NCBI RefSeq assembly: GCF_001306115.1
Contig: NZ_LGCL01000016.1
Coordinates: forward strand, 124,001-188,000
Direction of reading: 5' to 3'
Length of the DNA stretch: 64,000 nt
DNA from: Ornatilinea apprima
Lineage (GTDB): Bacteria > Chloroflexota > Anaerolineae > Anaerolineales > Anaerolineaceae
The notes below the pieces were generated by a model, which was not told where the DNA came from, made no database searches, and saw nothing but the letters and a program-made list of their open reading frames with translations. Both the position numbers and the translations under genes were made by a program. Of the stretch, positions 17,373-25,658 are shown piece by piece; positions within the stretch are counted from its first letter, which is position 1; the number at the start of each line of letters is the position of its first letter.

Positions 17373-18425
17373 TTAAACTTTTTGACCGATAAACTCGTGA
17401 TAGCGCTCCAAAATGCGGGCGCGGGTGGTGGTGCCGGTTACCCCAATTTGTTGGATGATGAGCGAAGCAGTGAGGTTGCCGATGAAAACGGCTTCTTCCA
17501 GGCTGGCGCCCGCGCATAAAGCCGCGCCGGTGCTGGCAGAAACGCTGTCGCCCGCGCCGACGATGTCGATGGGACCGCTGACCTGATAGGTGGGAATCTC
17601 GCTTAGCGATTCGGGGTCGCCCTGGTAGATTATCGCGCCGCGCTCACCGCGGGTGATGACAATGGGGCGGTGCGTTCTGCTATAAATGATGCGGCAGCAC
17701 GCCTTGATTTGTTCGCTGGTAAGCGGCATATCCGCAGGATAATTCGCGGCTTTGACCGCTTCGGAAAGGTTGGTCTTGATGATCACATCCGTGTATAAGC
17801 CAGCAAAATCACGCGAATCGACCATAAAGAGCTTCTGCGGATGGGAGCGGGCCAGGGATTGGATCTCTTCCCGCACCCGGTCAGTGATGACGCCGCAGTT
17901 CCTTTCTTTCACCTGGTCAACCACCAGCACGCCATCTACCTGGGGGAGCAGCTCACGCAGTTTTGTAATGATCTGCTGTTCCACCTCTTCAGGCAGGGGC
18001 AGCCGGTTTTTAACGTCCATGCGGTTCAGCTCATGCTCGTGACCGTCGGGTTCGCGCATCATGGGCTTGTTATAGGTGGGCGTGAATCGATTCGGGCAGT
18101 GCAGCAGTGTTTCCGGGTTGATTTGAATCGCCGCCAGTTTTTTCCGCAGATCATATCCGTTGCCGTCGTCGCCGCATATGCCCAACGCAGTTACGTTGAC
18201 TTCCAGTGAGCGCAGGTTGCCGGCAACCGTGCCGGCAGCCCCCGGATATTTCCGCATCTCAATCACCTGATAGGCTTCCAGATTGGTTTCCAGCGAGATT
18301 TCGCTCAAATTACGGTCCATGGTCAGGTAACAGTCCAGAAAATAGTCACCCAACACCAGCAAGTTAACGCTGGTAAACCGGTCTAATATTTGGGTCAGGC
18401 GGGCCTCATCCATCCATCCACTCAT
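17373..18425 (-). CDS. PfkB-family kinase, HldE/RfaE kinase-domain-like
   Basis: 350 residues. It resembles the kinase half of HldE: GDYFLDCY near residue 26, an ISLE segment equivalent to ISPE, PGAAGTVAGNL, a KTNLSE segment, and the catalytic GAGD in DIVGAGDSVSASTGAAL. The nucleotidyltransferase half is absent. HldE kinase phosphorylates D-glycero-D-manno-heptose 7-phosphate at C1. Only 3 bases separate it from the uncharacterised gene upstream. A GmhA-like domain is encoded in the divergent operon, so a heptose or similar seven-carbon substrate is plausible, but this is inference. Confidence 0.8.
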   Translation of the reverse strand: MSGWMDEARLTQILDRFTSVNLLVLGDYFLDCYLTMDRNLSEISLETNLEAYQVIEMRKYPGAAGTVAGNLRSLEVNVTALGICGDDGNGYDLRKKLAAIQINPETLLHCPNRFTPTYNKPMMREPDGHEHELNRMDVKNRLPLPEEVEQQIITKLRELLPQVDGVLVVDQVKERNCGVITDRVREEIQSLARSHPQKLFMVDSRDFAGLYTDVIIKTNLSEAVKAANYPADMPLTSEQIKACCRIIYSRTHRPIVITRGERGAIIYQGDPESLSEIPTYQVSGPIDIVGAGDSVSASTGAALCAGASLEEAVFIGNLTASLIIQQIGVTGTTTRARILERYHEFIGQKV

Positions 18426-18428
18426 GGT

Positions 18429-19400
18429 CTATTTTTCCTCCAGTTTGCTGATCAGCTGGTGGTAAAGGCTGGGAACCGTAACACGGTGATCGCCCTGAAT
18501 GTAAAAGCTCTCTCCGCCGTCTTGCACGGTGCGGACCAAAATGGTTTTATAGGGCCGGAAGTAATAAGCGGCATTGGTTTTGGGTGCTTCGTTGTGGTAG
18601 TTGGGGCCCAGGTCGATCAGGTCAAATACGGCAGTGGTGAAATGGCAAACCGACTTGCCTTCCTGTTTGGCGACATTGCGTGCCATCGAAAGGGCCTTCA
18701 AATACACTTCCGGCCCCATCACCGAGGTGCCAATATTCAGCAGCACACCACCTTCCAGGCGGCGAACCGATTCCGCAAAAATCAGAAAATCGCGGTAAGA
18801 GGTATCTCCAAGGGCGGCGCCGTTCAAATTGGGATGCTCATGGATAATGTCCTGCCCGATGCCCACATGCACCGTGATCGGCACCTGCAGTTTGTAAGCC
18901 GCGGCCAGGATGCTGTACTCTTTGTAAGGAAAGTTGCCTTCTTCGATCATCCGGCCGGCGGCTTCACCCAGGCCCAGCTGATCTCGCTGGCCGGCAACCA
19001 TGGCATCGTTAATGTAGCCGGTTTCCGTCCAAAGCCCGAACTGGCCTTCAGAAATATAGCGCGGCACGCTTTCGGTGGTGGCGCCAATGAGGGCAAACTC
19101 AAAATCGTGGATCACCCCCGCGCCGTTGAGCGCGATGTGGGAAATCAGCCCGCGCTTCATCATGTCGATCAACAAGAGGGCATTGCCTTTGCGCAGGACG
19201 TGGGCGCCCATCATCACGATGATCGCCGAACCGGCCTCGCGGGCGCGTAGAATGCGGTCCGCGATGGTGGGCAGATCGGGGTTTTCAAAGGAAGGCGCAG
19301 GGTCTGTGGGCTGCATCATCACGTCCAGCGTCAGGTCGTGAATTCGTTCAGAAAGGGGTTTCAGCTTTAATCGGCTGCGGTCAAACTGTGGAAAAGGCAT
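18429..19400 (-). CDS. Uncharacterised protein of a heptose-cluster-associated family
   Basis: 323 residues. Most conserved parts are IIVMMGAHVLRKGN, ISHIALNGAGVIHDFEFAL, GLWTETGYIND, PITVHVGIGQDIIHEHPN and FYIQGDHRVTVP. The same family forms the N-terminal half of the protein at 23882-25567, where the start MPYPAIDLRKVKTYPIRER aligns with MPFPQFDRSRLKLKPLSER here. The alternating Rossmann-like pattern suggests an alpha/beta enzyme that binds a nucleotide or sugar phosphate; conserved His and Asp residues could be catalytic. I remember relatives near rfaE and gmh genes in other bacteria, but that is recall. Tight spacing (3 bases on each side) places it in a pathway with the HAD phosphatase and HldE-like kinase. 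Function unknown. Confidence 0.75.
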   Translation of the reverse strand: MPFPQFDRSRLKLKPLSERIHDLTLDVMMQPTDPAPSFENPDLPTIADRILRAREAGSAIIVMMGAHVLRKGNALLLIDMMKRGLISHIALNGAGVIHDFEFALIGATTESVPRYISEGQFGLWTETGYINDAMVAGQRDQLGLGEAAGRMIEEGNFPYKEYSILAAAYKLQVPITVHVGIGQDIIHEHPNLNGAALGDTSYRDFLIFAESVRRLEGGVLLNIGTSVMGPEVYLKALSMARNVAKQEGKSVCHFTTAVFDLIDLGPNYHNEAPKTNAAYYFRPYKTILVRTVQDGGESFYIQGDHRVTVPSLYHQLISKLEEK

Positions 19401-19403
19401 GGT

Positions 19404-20243
19404 CTATTCCTCCATAAATAAGTATCGAACGAGCTGCTCATGCTCACCGAAATCGGGGACAATGACATCCGCGCCGGCGGCAATTAACCGCGAACGCTTC
19501 CATTCGTCGATGCCTGCGCGGGTTGCTTCGTTGCTGGCCACACCCACACTGATCCCGCCCACCGATTTTGTATCTTCAATTTCTACATAGCCGTCACCAA
19601 AAGCAACCAGTTCGCTGCCGCCCAGATGGTTTTCCTGGATGATGCGATCAATGACCATTTTTTTGGAGAAGTTTTTGTAGTCATCCTGGGCTCCGTAAAC
19701 CCCTTTGAAGTAGGGGGTAACACCCAAAAGCTCGGCTTCTTCCAGAACAAACACCTCATCGGTTCCAGAAGCCAGGTAACAGGCAACACCGCGCTCCCGC
19801 AGGCTTTTTAGAATTTCAAAACTGCCAGGAACAACCATATCCACGGGGTTTGCTTGCCCGGCTTTCAGTTGCTCCAGGCGGTGTTGAATGTGCTCCATCA
19901 GCAGCGCATGATACTGGTGTTTATAAACAAGCGGGTCTTTGGCCTGGCCGCCTCTTTTCTCAATTTCTTCGGCCAGTTGAATCATCTGGTAGACGGTTTG
20001 CTTGCCCGTAAGCCGGGTAACAAACTCTTTAACGAGCGCTTCAATCTGATCTCGCTCCTCATGGCGAGGTGTCTGCATTAAGATTTCAACCATCATGGGC
20101 TGCATGACAGCCTGCCAGCCTTCGCGAATCAGAGAGATGGTACCGTCAAAATCGAAAAGAGCATGGCGGATGTTTCCACGCTGGATGGCCGGTTGGATGA
20201 TTTCAATTTGCGATCCGGGGAGTACGGGGTAAGTAGGAGTCAT
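19404..20243 (-). CDS. HAD-superfamily phosphatase
   Basis: 279 residues. The motifs are FDFDGTISLI (nucleophile Asp near residue 30), a Ser/Thr in YLASGTD, a Lys in NFSKKMVI and acidic motif IV in FGDGYVEIED. A helical cap of about 90 residues sits between motifs I and II. It should remove phosphate from a small sugar phosphate; in a heptose-like pathway it could play the GmhB role. I chose ATG 20243, preceded by GAGGT, over an in-frame ATG 60 bases upstream that lies in promoter DNA. It is the first gene of the minus-strand operon of five and reads divergently from the ABC operon. Confidence 0.85.
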   Translation of the reverse strand: MTPTYPVLPGSQIEIIQPAIQRGNIRHALFDFDGTISLIREGWQAVMQPMMVEILMQTPRHEERDQIEALVKEFVTRLTGKQTVYQMIQLAEEIEKRGGQAKDPLVYKHQYHALLMEHIQHRLEQLKAGQANPVDMVVPGSFEILKSLRERGVACYLASGTDEVFVLEEAELLGVTPYFKGVYGAQDDYKNFSKKMVIDRIIQENHLGGSELVAFGDGYVEIEDTKSVGGISVGVASNEATRAGIDEWKRSRLIAAGADVIVPDFGEHEQLVRYLFMEE

Positions 20244-20285
20244 GAAAGAACCTCGAGTAGTAGGATTAAATAAATCGATATACTT

Positions 20286-20313
20286 ATTATAGTATAGAAA
20301 CACTTATTAACAA
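20286..20313 (-). promoter_or_regulatory. Probable promoter of the HAD-kinase operon
   Basis: On the minus strand, TTGTTA (20313-20308), a 16-base spacer and TATAAT (20291-20286). It overlaps the first TTATTAACA repeat. Confidence 0.55.
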
Positions 20314-20332
20314 CAAGTAAATATTATTAACA
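20304..20332. promoter_or_regulatory. Twin TTATTAACA repeat, candidate operator of the divergent operons
   Basis: TTATTAACA occurs at 20304-20312 and again at 20324-20332, exactly 20 bases apart, about two helical turns. ACAAG (20313-20317) and CTTGT (20334-20338) form an inverted repeat around the second copy. The sites overlap both divergent promoters, so one regulator could control both operons; the ROK-family regulator at 25659 is the obvious candidate. Confidence 0.4.
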
Positions 20333-20334
20333 TC

Positions 20335-20363
20335 TTGTATTTTATTGATTTGCATGCTAGATT
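20335..20363 (+). promoter_or_regulatory. Probable promoter of the sugar ABC operon
   Basis: TTGTAT (20335-20340), a 17-base spacer and TAGATT (20358-20363). A leader of about 170 bases without an open frame follows before the binding-protein gene. Confidence 0.45.
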
Positions 20364-20543
20364 AATAGAGTACCGTGTGCGATTTGATCGCGTGCGGGGA
20401 TAGAAACAAAACGGGAAAGGAGGGTCTTCACCGTCAGAAAAGAGTAATCGAATCAACCTTTGAGAAAACGATATTGAAGCAGGTCAATGAACCAAGAATC
20501 ATCTCTAAAACGAACAAGTTGTTATGCGTGAGGAAGGAGAAAG

Positions 20544-21923
20544 ATGTCTAAGTCTAAGTTTTGGTATCTAACCATGGCCCTCGTACTGGCCGCCTCCATG
20601 CTGCTGGTGGCCTGCCAGCCTGCTGCGCCGGCAGCCCCTGCCGAACAGCCAGCCGCTGAGCAACCGGCCGCTGAGCAACCGGCCGCGGAACAACCGACGG
20701 CCGTCCCGGCTGCCACCGAACAGCCCGCTGAGGCGCCCGCTGCAGAAGCAAGTAAACTTGAGATCTTCTCATGGTGGACTGCTGGTGGTGAGGCCGAGGG
20801 TCTCAACGCGATGTTTGAGGTCTACAGCGCCAAGTATCCCGAAGTGGAAATCATCAATGCGACTGTTGCTGGCGGCGCTGGAACCAACGCGAAAGCCGTT
20901 TTGGCTACCCGCTTGCAGGGTGGAGATCCGCCTGATTCCTTCCAGGTGCATGCTGGTCTGGAAGTGGAAAAATATGAACCGACCACCTACCTGCAGCCGA
21001 TCGACGACATGTTCGACCCGAGTGTTTTCCCGGCGGACCTGTTGAAGATGCTGGAATACGAAGGCCATTACTGGTCGATGCCCGTCAATATCCACCGCTC
21101 GAATGTGTTGTGGTACAACAAGACCGTGTTTGAAGAGAACGGTCTGGAAGTTCCCACCACCATCGATGAGTTCTTCGCGGCTTGCGACACCCTCAAAGCG
21201 GCTGGCATCATCCCCGTGACCATGGGCACCAAAGACGGTTGGGAAGCTGCGCACGTCTTCGAAGGCATGCTGGCGGCGACATTGGGCGCGGATGACTATC
21301 GCGGTATATGGACCGGCGAAGTTCCCTGGACGGACCCGCGCGTCACCGAAGCGTTGGAATACTTCCAGCGCATGATGACCTATGTGAACGAAGACCATGC
21401 GGCTCTGACCTGGGATGGCGCTGGCGAGTACATGTTGTCCAACCAGGCGGCCATGATGATCATGGGCGACTGGGCTGCCGGATGGTTCGCGAGCAAGGGT
21501 TACAGTGATTTCGGTTGGGCTGCTACCCCGGGCAGCGGTGGCATCTTTGTGGGTCTCTCCGACTCCTTTGCTTTGCCGCAGGGCGCTCCAAACGAAGCGG
21601 AAGCACGGCATTGGCTGGAGGTTTGCGGTTCTAAAGAAGGCCAGGAAGCGTTCAACCCCAAGAAGGGTTCGATCTGCGCCCGCACCGACTGCGATCCGGA
21701 AGCCTTCAAGGTTGTTCCTGAGACCTACGAATACCTGACTTCTGCCGCGGAAGATTGGGCGACTAACGCGATTGTGCCGAGTGTTGTGCATGGCGCGGCC
21801 TCGATCGAAAGCTGGGCGACTGATTTCAAAGACACCATCACCCTGTTCGTTTCCAGCGGTGACGTTGCTGGTACCCAGGCAGCTCTGCAAGGCCTTTGTG
21901 TCGATGCGGAAGTGTGTCAATAG
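20544..21923 (+). CDS. Sugar ABC transporter substrate-binding lipoprotein (family 1)
   Basis: 459 residues. The lipoprotein signal ends in LLVACQP, with Cys24 as the lipidation site. Residues about 26-68 are a low-complexity linker with repeated PAAEQ units that holds the binding domain away from the membrane. The remainder has the two-lobe MalE-like fold. GGAGA at 20534 precedes the ATG. It begins the plus-strand operon with two permeases and the SIS fusion; no ATPase gene is present, so a shared MsmX/MalK-type ATPase elsewhere is likely. The ligand could be a sugar processed by the GmhA-like and HldE-like enzymes. A hairpin after the gene probably raises its expression over the permeases. 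Confidence 0.9.
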   Translation: MSKSKFWYLTMALVLAASMLLVACQPAAPAAPAEQPAAEQPAAEQPAAEQPTAVPAATEQPAEAPAAEASKLEIFSWWTAGGEAEGLNAMFEVYSAKYPEVEIINATVAGGAGTNAKAVLATRLQGGDPPDSFQVHAGLEVEKYEPTTYLQPIDDMFDPSVFPADLLKMLEYEGHYWSMPVNIHRSNVLWYNKTVFEENGLEVPTTIDEFFAACDTLKAAGIIPVTMGTKDGWEAAHVFEGMLAATLGADDYRGIWTGEVPWTDPRVTEALEYFQRMMTYVNEDHAALTWDGAGEYMLSNQAAMMIMGDWAAGWFASKGYSDFGWAATPGSGGIFVGLSDSFALPQGAPNEAEARHWLEVCGSKEGQEAFNPKKGSICARTDCDPEAFKVVPETYEYLTSAAEDWATNAIVPSVVHGAASIESWATDFKDTITLFVSSGDVAGTQAALQGLCVDAEVCQ

Positions 21924-21939
21924 CTAGAAATTGAACAAA

Positions 21940-21966
21940 AAGGCAGCTCCTTTATGGAGCTGCCTT
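21940..21966 (+). terminator. Perfect 11-bp hairpin between binding-protein and permease genes
   Basis: AAGGCAGCTCC (21940-21950) and its complement (21956-21966) enclose the loop TTTAT. CCCATTTAT follows without a real U-tract. In an ABC operon such a hairpin commonly stabilises or attenuates the transcript so that binding protein is made in excess. Confidence 0.6.
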
Positions 21967-21986
21967 CCCATTTATGGAGTATGTGA

Positions 21987-22886
21987 ATGAGATACTCAAG
22001 AAAAGATCGCGCGACTTCCATCGCTCTGGTTTTACCCACCATTGTGGTGATGTTTATCTTCATTTACGGGTTTATTGGTTTTACTGGCTACGCTTCCTTC
22101 TCCAATTGGAAGAAATTGAAGCCGGATTTCACCTTCATTGGATTTGAAAACTACATAAAGCTGTTTGAAAATCAGCGCTTCATCATTGATATGCGCAACA
22201 CATTCACGTTTACTGTGTTGTTCTTGATCGCGACCATTCTGCTGGGCTTTTTCCTGGCTTTTTTGCTTGAACAAAAAGTGAAGGGTGAGTCCATTTTCAG
22301 AAACATTTATCTGTTTCCGATGGCATTGTCTTACATTGTTACCGGCGTGGTATGGCGATGGCTGCTATCTCCGGGCACCGAAAGCACCGGCCCGTTAGGC
22401 GTGAACTTATTGTTTGATAACCTTGGATTGGGCTTTTTGAAGAACGGGTGGTATACCGACCCCAATATTGGCATCCGCGCGGTGGTCATCGCCGCGACCT
22501 GGCAGATGGCCGGTTATGTGATGGCACTCTACCTGGCGGGTATGCGCGGCATTCCGGATGAATTGAAAGAAGCCGCCCGGGTGGATGGCGCGAATGAGTT
22601 TGACGTTTACCGCTATATCATCATTCCGTTGCTGCGGCCGATTACCCTGAGCGCGGTGATCATTCTTGGGCATATGTCGCTAAAGATCTACGACCTGGTG
22701 GTTTCGATGACCGGCCCTGGAACCGGCTTCTCCACAGATGTGCCTGCCCTGTTCATGTTTGATACTACTTTCCGTGGCAACCGCTTCGCGCAAGGTTCCT
22801 CCATCGCAATGGTCTTGTTGATAATGGTTGCGGTGCTGGTCGTACCTTATCTGGTAAGCAGTTACCGGAAAGAGGTGGTTCGATGA
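21987..22886 (+). CDS. Sugar ABC transporter permease (MalF type)
   Basis: 299 residues with six predicted membrane segments. The EAA loop is EAARVDGANEFDVYRYIIIP near residue 195, which contacts the ATPase. The N-terminal KDRATSIALVLPT is typical of the carbohydrate (CUT1) class. Its last four bases overlap the next permease gene as ATGA. Works as a heterodimer with the product of 22883-23836. Confidence 0.9.
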   Translation: MRYSRKDRATSIALVLPTIVVMFIFIYGFIGFTGYASFSNWKKLKPDFTFIGFENYIKLFENQRFIIDMRNTFTFTVLFLIATILLGFFLAFLLEQKVKGESIFRNIYLFPMALSYIVTGVVWRWLLSPGTESTGPLGVNLLFDNLGLGFLKNGWYTDPNIGIRAVVIAATWQMAGYVMALYLAGMRGIPDELKEAARVDGANEFDVYRYIIIPLLRPITLSAVIILGHMSLKIYDLVVSMTGPGTGFSTDVPALFMFDTTFRGNRFAQGSSIAMVLLIMVAVLVVPYLVSSYRKEVVR

Positions 22887-23836
22887 ACCAGAAAAAAAGT
22901 TCTTTTGTGTTCAACCGCCTGGCTATTTATCTCTTGTTGGTGGTCATGGCGGCATTTTTCCTCATGCCCATCTATATGCTGTTAATCACCGGCATAAAGT
23001 CTTATCAAGATGTTGGGCTGGCTTCGATGTGGAAGATGCCTACCTCATTCAGCCTCGAGTCTTTTGGCCGTGCTTGGGCGGGCAGCGTTTCGCAGGGTTT
23101 TCGCGGGTTGCAAGGGAATTTCTTAAACAGCATCTGGCTGACAGTGCCAGCCGCGCTTCTCTCTGCGTTTATTGGCTCCATCAATGGGTATATCTTCTCC
23201 AAATGGAAGTTCAAAGGGTCTGATGTTCTCTTTTCCATGCTGCTTTTTGGAATGTTCATCCCTTACCAAAGCGTGTTGATTCCGCTGGTGCGTGTTTTAC
23301 AATGGCTCACTCAATTTACCGGGCCAATAATCGGGTTTATTAATAGCTGGAAAATCGCGGGAAGTCTCTCCTGGCTGCCAGGCTGGCTGGCTGGATTCAT
23401 ACCGGCTTATGGTACGATTGGCGGCCTGATCATGGTTCATGTGATCTACGGCGTTCCGATTGCCACCCTGATTTTCCGCAATTATTACACCGAGATTCCC
23501 ACTGAGTTGGTGGAAGCGGGAATGGTAGATGGCGCCAGTCTGCTGGGTATCTACCGCCATATTTTGTTCCCCATTTCCATGCCGGGCTTTGTGGTGGTTC
23601 TGATCTGGCAGTTCACTTCGATCTGGAATGACTTCCTGTTTGGCGTGATTGTCACCTCCAACCCCAACGTACAGCCGGTTACCGTGGCTTTGAATAACCT
23701 GGCCGGTTCGTATATTGTAGAGTGGAATGTGCAAATGGCCGGTTCGTTAATTGCGGCTCTGCCGACGATGTTGATTTACGTCTTCTTGAGCCGTTACTTC
23801 ATCCGCGGTTTGATGGCTGGGTCCCTAAAGGGATAA
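22883..23836 (+). CDS. Sugar ABC transporter permease (MalG type)
   Basis: 317 residues, six membrane segments, EAA loop EAGMVDGASLLGIYRHILFP near residue 213 and a C-terminal RGLMAGSLKG tail typical of MalG-class CUT1 permeases. It overlaps the MalF-type gene by 4 bases. It pairs with that protein to form the channel for the sugar delivered by the lipoprotein at 20544. Confidence 0.9.
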   Translation: MNQKKSSFVFNRLAIYLLLVVMAAFFLMPIYMLLITGIKSYQDVGLASMWKMPTSFSLESFGRAWAGSVSQGFRGLQGNFLNSIWLTVPAALLSAFIGSINGYIFSKWKFKGSDVLFSMLLFGMFIPYQSVLIPLVRVLQWLTQFTGPIIGFINSWKIAGSLSWLPGWLAGFIPAYGTIGGLIMVHVIYGVPIATLIFRNYYTEIPTELVEAGMVDGASLLGIYRHILFPISMPGFVVVLIWQFTSIWNDFLFGVIVTSNPNVQPVTVALNNLAGSYIVEWNVQMAGSLIAALPTMLIYVFLSRYFIRGLMAGSLKG

Positions 23837-23881
23837 TTCCGTTTGAAAAGATTGTATGAGCGCTGATTGGGAGAATTCAAA

Positions 23882-25567
23882 TTGCCGTATCCAGCGATTG
23901 ATTTAAGAAAAGTAAAGACATATCCCATCCGGGAGCGACAGAATCTGGTCAAGTTGAGTGATCTGATTTTGCCTGAGCATGCCTGTCCGCCCTTTTCCCA
24001 CCCTGAGTTTGACCAGGTGGTTGAGCGAGTGCTGGAAGCGCGCCGGAATGGACGCCCGGTCATCTGGATGATGGGCGGGCATGTGATTAAATGCGGTTTG
24101 GGTCCGCTATTGATCGATTTAATGCGCCGCGGTGTGGTTACCCATGTCGCCGGGAATGGCTCTGTCTCCATCCATGATTTGGAGCTGGCCATGATTGGCG
24201 AAACCAGCGAGGACGTAGCCACCAGTATTGAAGACGGCACCTTTGGAATGGCGCAGGAGACCGGGGCGGCCATTCACCGCGCGCTGCGCCAGGGCGTCAA
24301 AGACGGCCTGGGCTACGGTGAAGCGGTGGGGCGCTATATAGACGAGCAGGCATTCCCTTACCGACAATACAGCGTGCAGTACCAGGCGTATAAACTGGGC
24401 ATCCCAATGACCGTGCATGTTACAGTGGGGGCAGACATCATTCACCAGCACCCGGACTGCGATTTTGGCATTTTGGGGGCAGCGACCGGCCAGGACTTTA
24501 AGGTGTTCTGCGCTTCGGTGGCGAATCTGGAAAATGGCGTTTTGCTTAACTTCGGTTCAGCGGTCACCGGCCCAGAAGTCTTCTTAAAAGCCGTATCGAT
24601 CACCCGCAACCTGGGGTACTCGGTTCAGGGGTTGACCACCGCGAACTTCGACCTGATGCCGCTGAGAGGCGACTACCATGCTTCGGTCCCCAAGGACAAC
24701 CCGGAATATTATTACCGCCCACGGAAGAATGTGGTCAACCGGCCAACTTCTCTGAAAGGGCACGGTTTTCATATCCAGGGCGACCACAGCCAGACCGTTC
24801 CAAACCTGCATCACGCGGTTTGCCAGCGGCTTGAAACCCAACCCTTGCCCGAAGCAGTCAGCCAGTCTATTGCCGCGGGCGAGGTGGAAGCCGTGCTGGA
24901 GCCCGTCCGACGGCGTTCACTGCTGGCGGCAGACGCGGTGCGAGAGTTGCTGCAGCGCCGCCCGCATCTGCAAGAAGCCGTCCCCGGCTTGTGCAAAGCC
25001 TACCTGACCATCGCGGAAAGTTTTGAGCGGGGCGGAACGCTGTATTTGTGCGGCAACGGGGGCAGCATGTCAGACGCGATGCACATCTCCGGCGAGTTGT
25101 TGAAATCGTTTGGCCGCCCGCGCCCGCTTTCTGAACGGCTGAAACAACAATTAGCCAGCAATCCAGACGGCCAGTTTCTGGCTGAGAATCTGGAAGGCGG
25201 GCTGCCCGCGGTTGTGTTGGGCGCGAATCTGGTGTTGGGCAGCGCGGTGGACAATGACTTTTCTGCCCGCGGTCTGGGAGATGCGCAAGAGCTGATTGCT
25301 TTGGCCCGCCCCGGAGACGTGCTGTTGGGTATCAGCACCAGTGGGAAGGCCAGCAACGTCTACTATGCGGCGGTTGTGGCAAAAACGCGGGGAGCGGCCA
25401 CCATTGTTTTAACCGGAACAAGGGAAAGCCGCCTTTCCGATTTTTGCGATATTGCCATTCACGCCCCCGCACAGCGAACCGATCTGGTGCAAGAAGAGCA
25501 TATCGCTCTCTACCATTGCCTGTGTGATATGTTGGAAAGAGATTTCTTCGGGAACAACTTGGTATAA
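23882..25567 (+). CDS. Fusion of an uncharacterised domain with a GmhA-like SIS isomerase domain
   Basis: 561 residues from a TTG start at 23882, preceded by GGGAG at 23869-23873. This start aligns exactly with the start of the paralogue at 19400; an earlier TTG at 23867 would overlap the ribosome site. Residues 1 to about 325 belong to the same unknown family (MMGGHVIKCGLGPLLIDLM, GNGSVSIHDLELAMIGETSE). Residues about 350-561 are a SIS domain of GmhA/DiaA type: CGNGGSMSDAMHISGELL, then GDVLLGISTSGKASNV and a late VQEEHIALYHCLCDMLE. GmhA turns sedoheptulose 7-phosphate into D-glycero-D-manno-heptose 7-phosphate. The fusion links the unknown domain to that reaction or a similar one. It ends the ABC operon; an extended -10 for the next gene overlaps its stop codon. 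Confidence 0.8.
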   Translation: MPYPAIDLRKVKTYPIRERQNLVKLSDLILPEHACPPFSHPEFDQVVERVLEARRNGRPVIWMMGGHVIKCGLGPLLIDLMRRGVVTHVAGNGSVSIHDLELAMIGETSEDVATSIEDGTFGMAQETGAAIHRALRQGVKDGLGYGEAVGRYIDEQAFPYRQYSVQYQAYKLGIPMTVHVTVGADIIHQHPDCDFGILGAATGQDFKVFCASVANLENGVLLNFGSAVTGPEVFLKAVSITRNLGYSVQGLTTANFDLMPLRGDYHASVPKDNPEYYYRPRKNVVNRPTSLKGHGFHIQGDHSQTVPNLHHAVCQRLETQPLPEAVSQSIAAGEVEAVLEPVRRRSLLAADAVRELLQRRPHLQEAVPGLCKAYLTIAESFERGGTLYLCGNGGSMSDAMHISGELLKSFGRPRPLSERLKQQLASNPDGQFLAENLEGGLPAVVLGANLVLGSAVDNDFSARGLGDAQELIALARPGDVLLGISTSGKASNVYYAAVVAKTRGAATIVLTGTRESRLSDFCDIAIHAPAQRTDLVQEEHIALYHCLCDMLERDFFGNNLV

Positions 25568-25568
25568 T
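25560..25568 (+). promoter_or_regulatory. Extended -10 promoter element of the ROK regulator gene
   Basis: TGGTATAAT is a perfect extended -10 element. It overlaps the end of the SIS fusion gene and lies 91 bases before the regulator start. Confidence 0.45.
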
Positions 25569-25658
25569 CTTATGCGCGAATCTGAGTTGGGGATTATTGA
25601 AGAGAAAAACCGATTTTCCCTTATTCCAGCTACCAGACGATAGAAAGAGCGAAAGCCA

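Noticed and set aside
20769..21920. A long open frame (383 codons) on the minus strand
   Set aside because: It lies wholly antisense to the ABC binding-protein gene and has no recognisable motifs. Codon bias of the real gene explains it.
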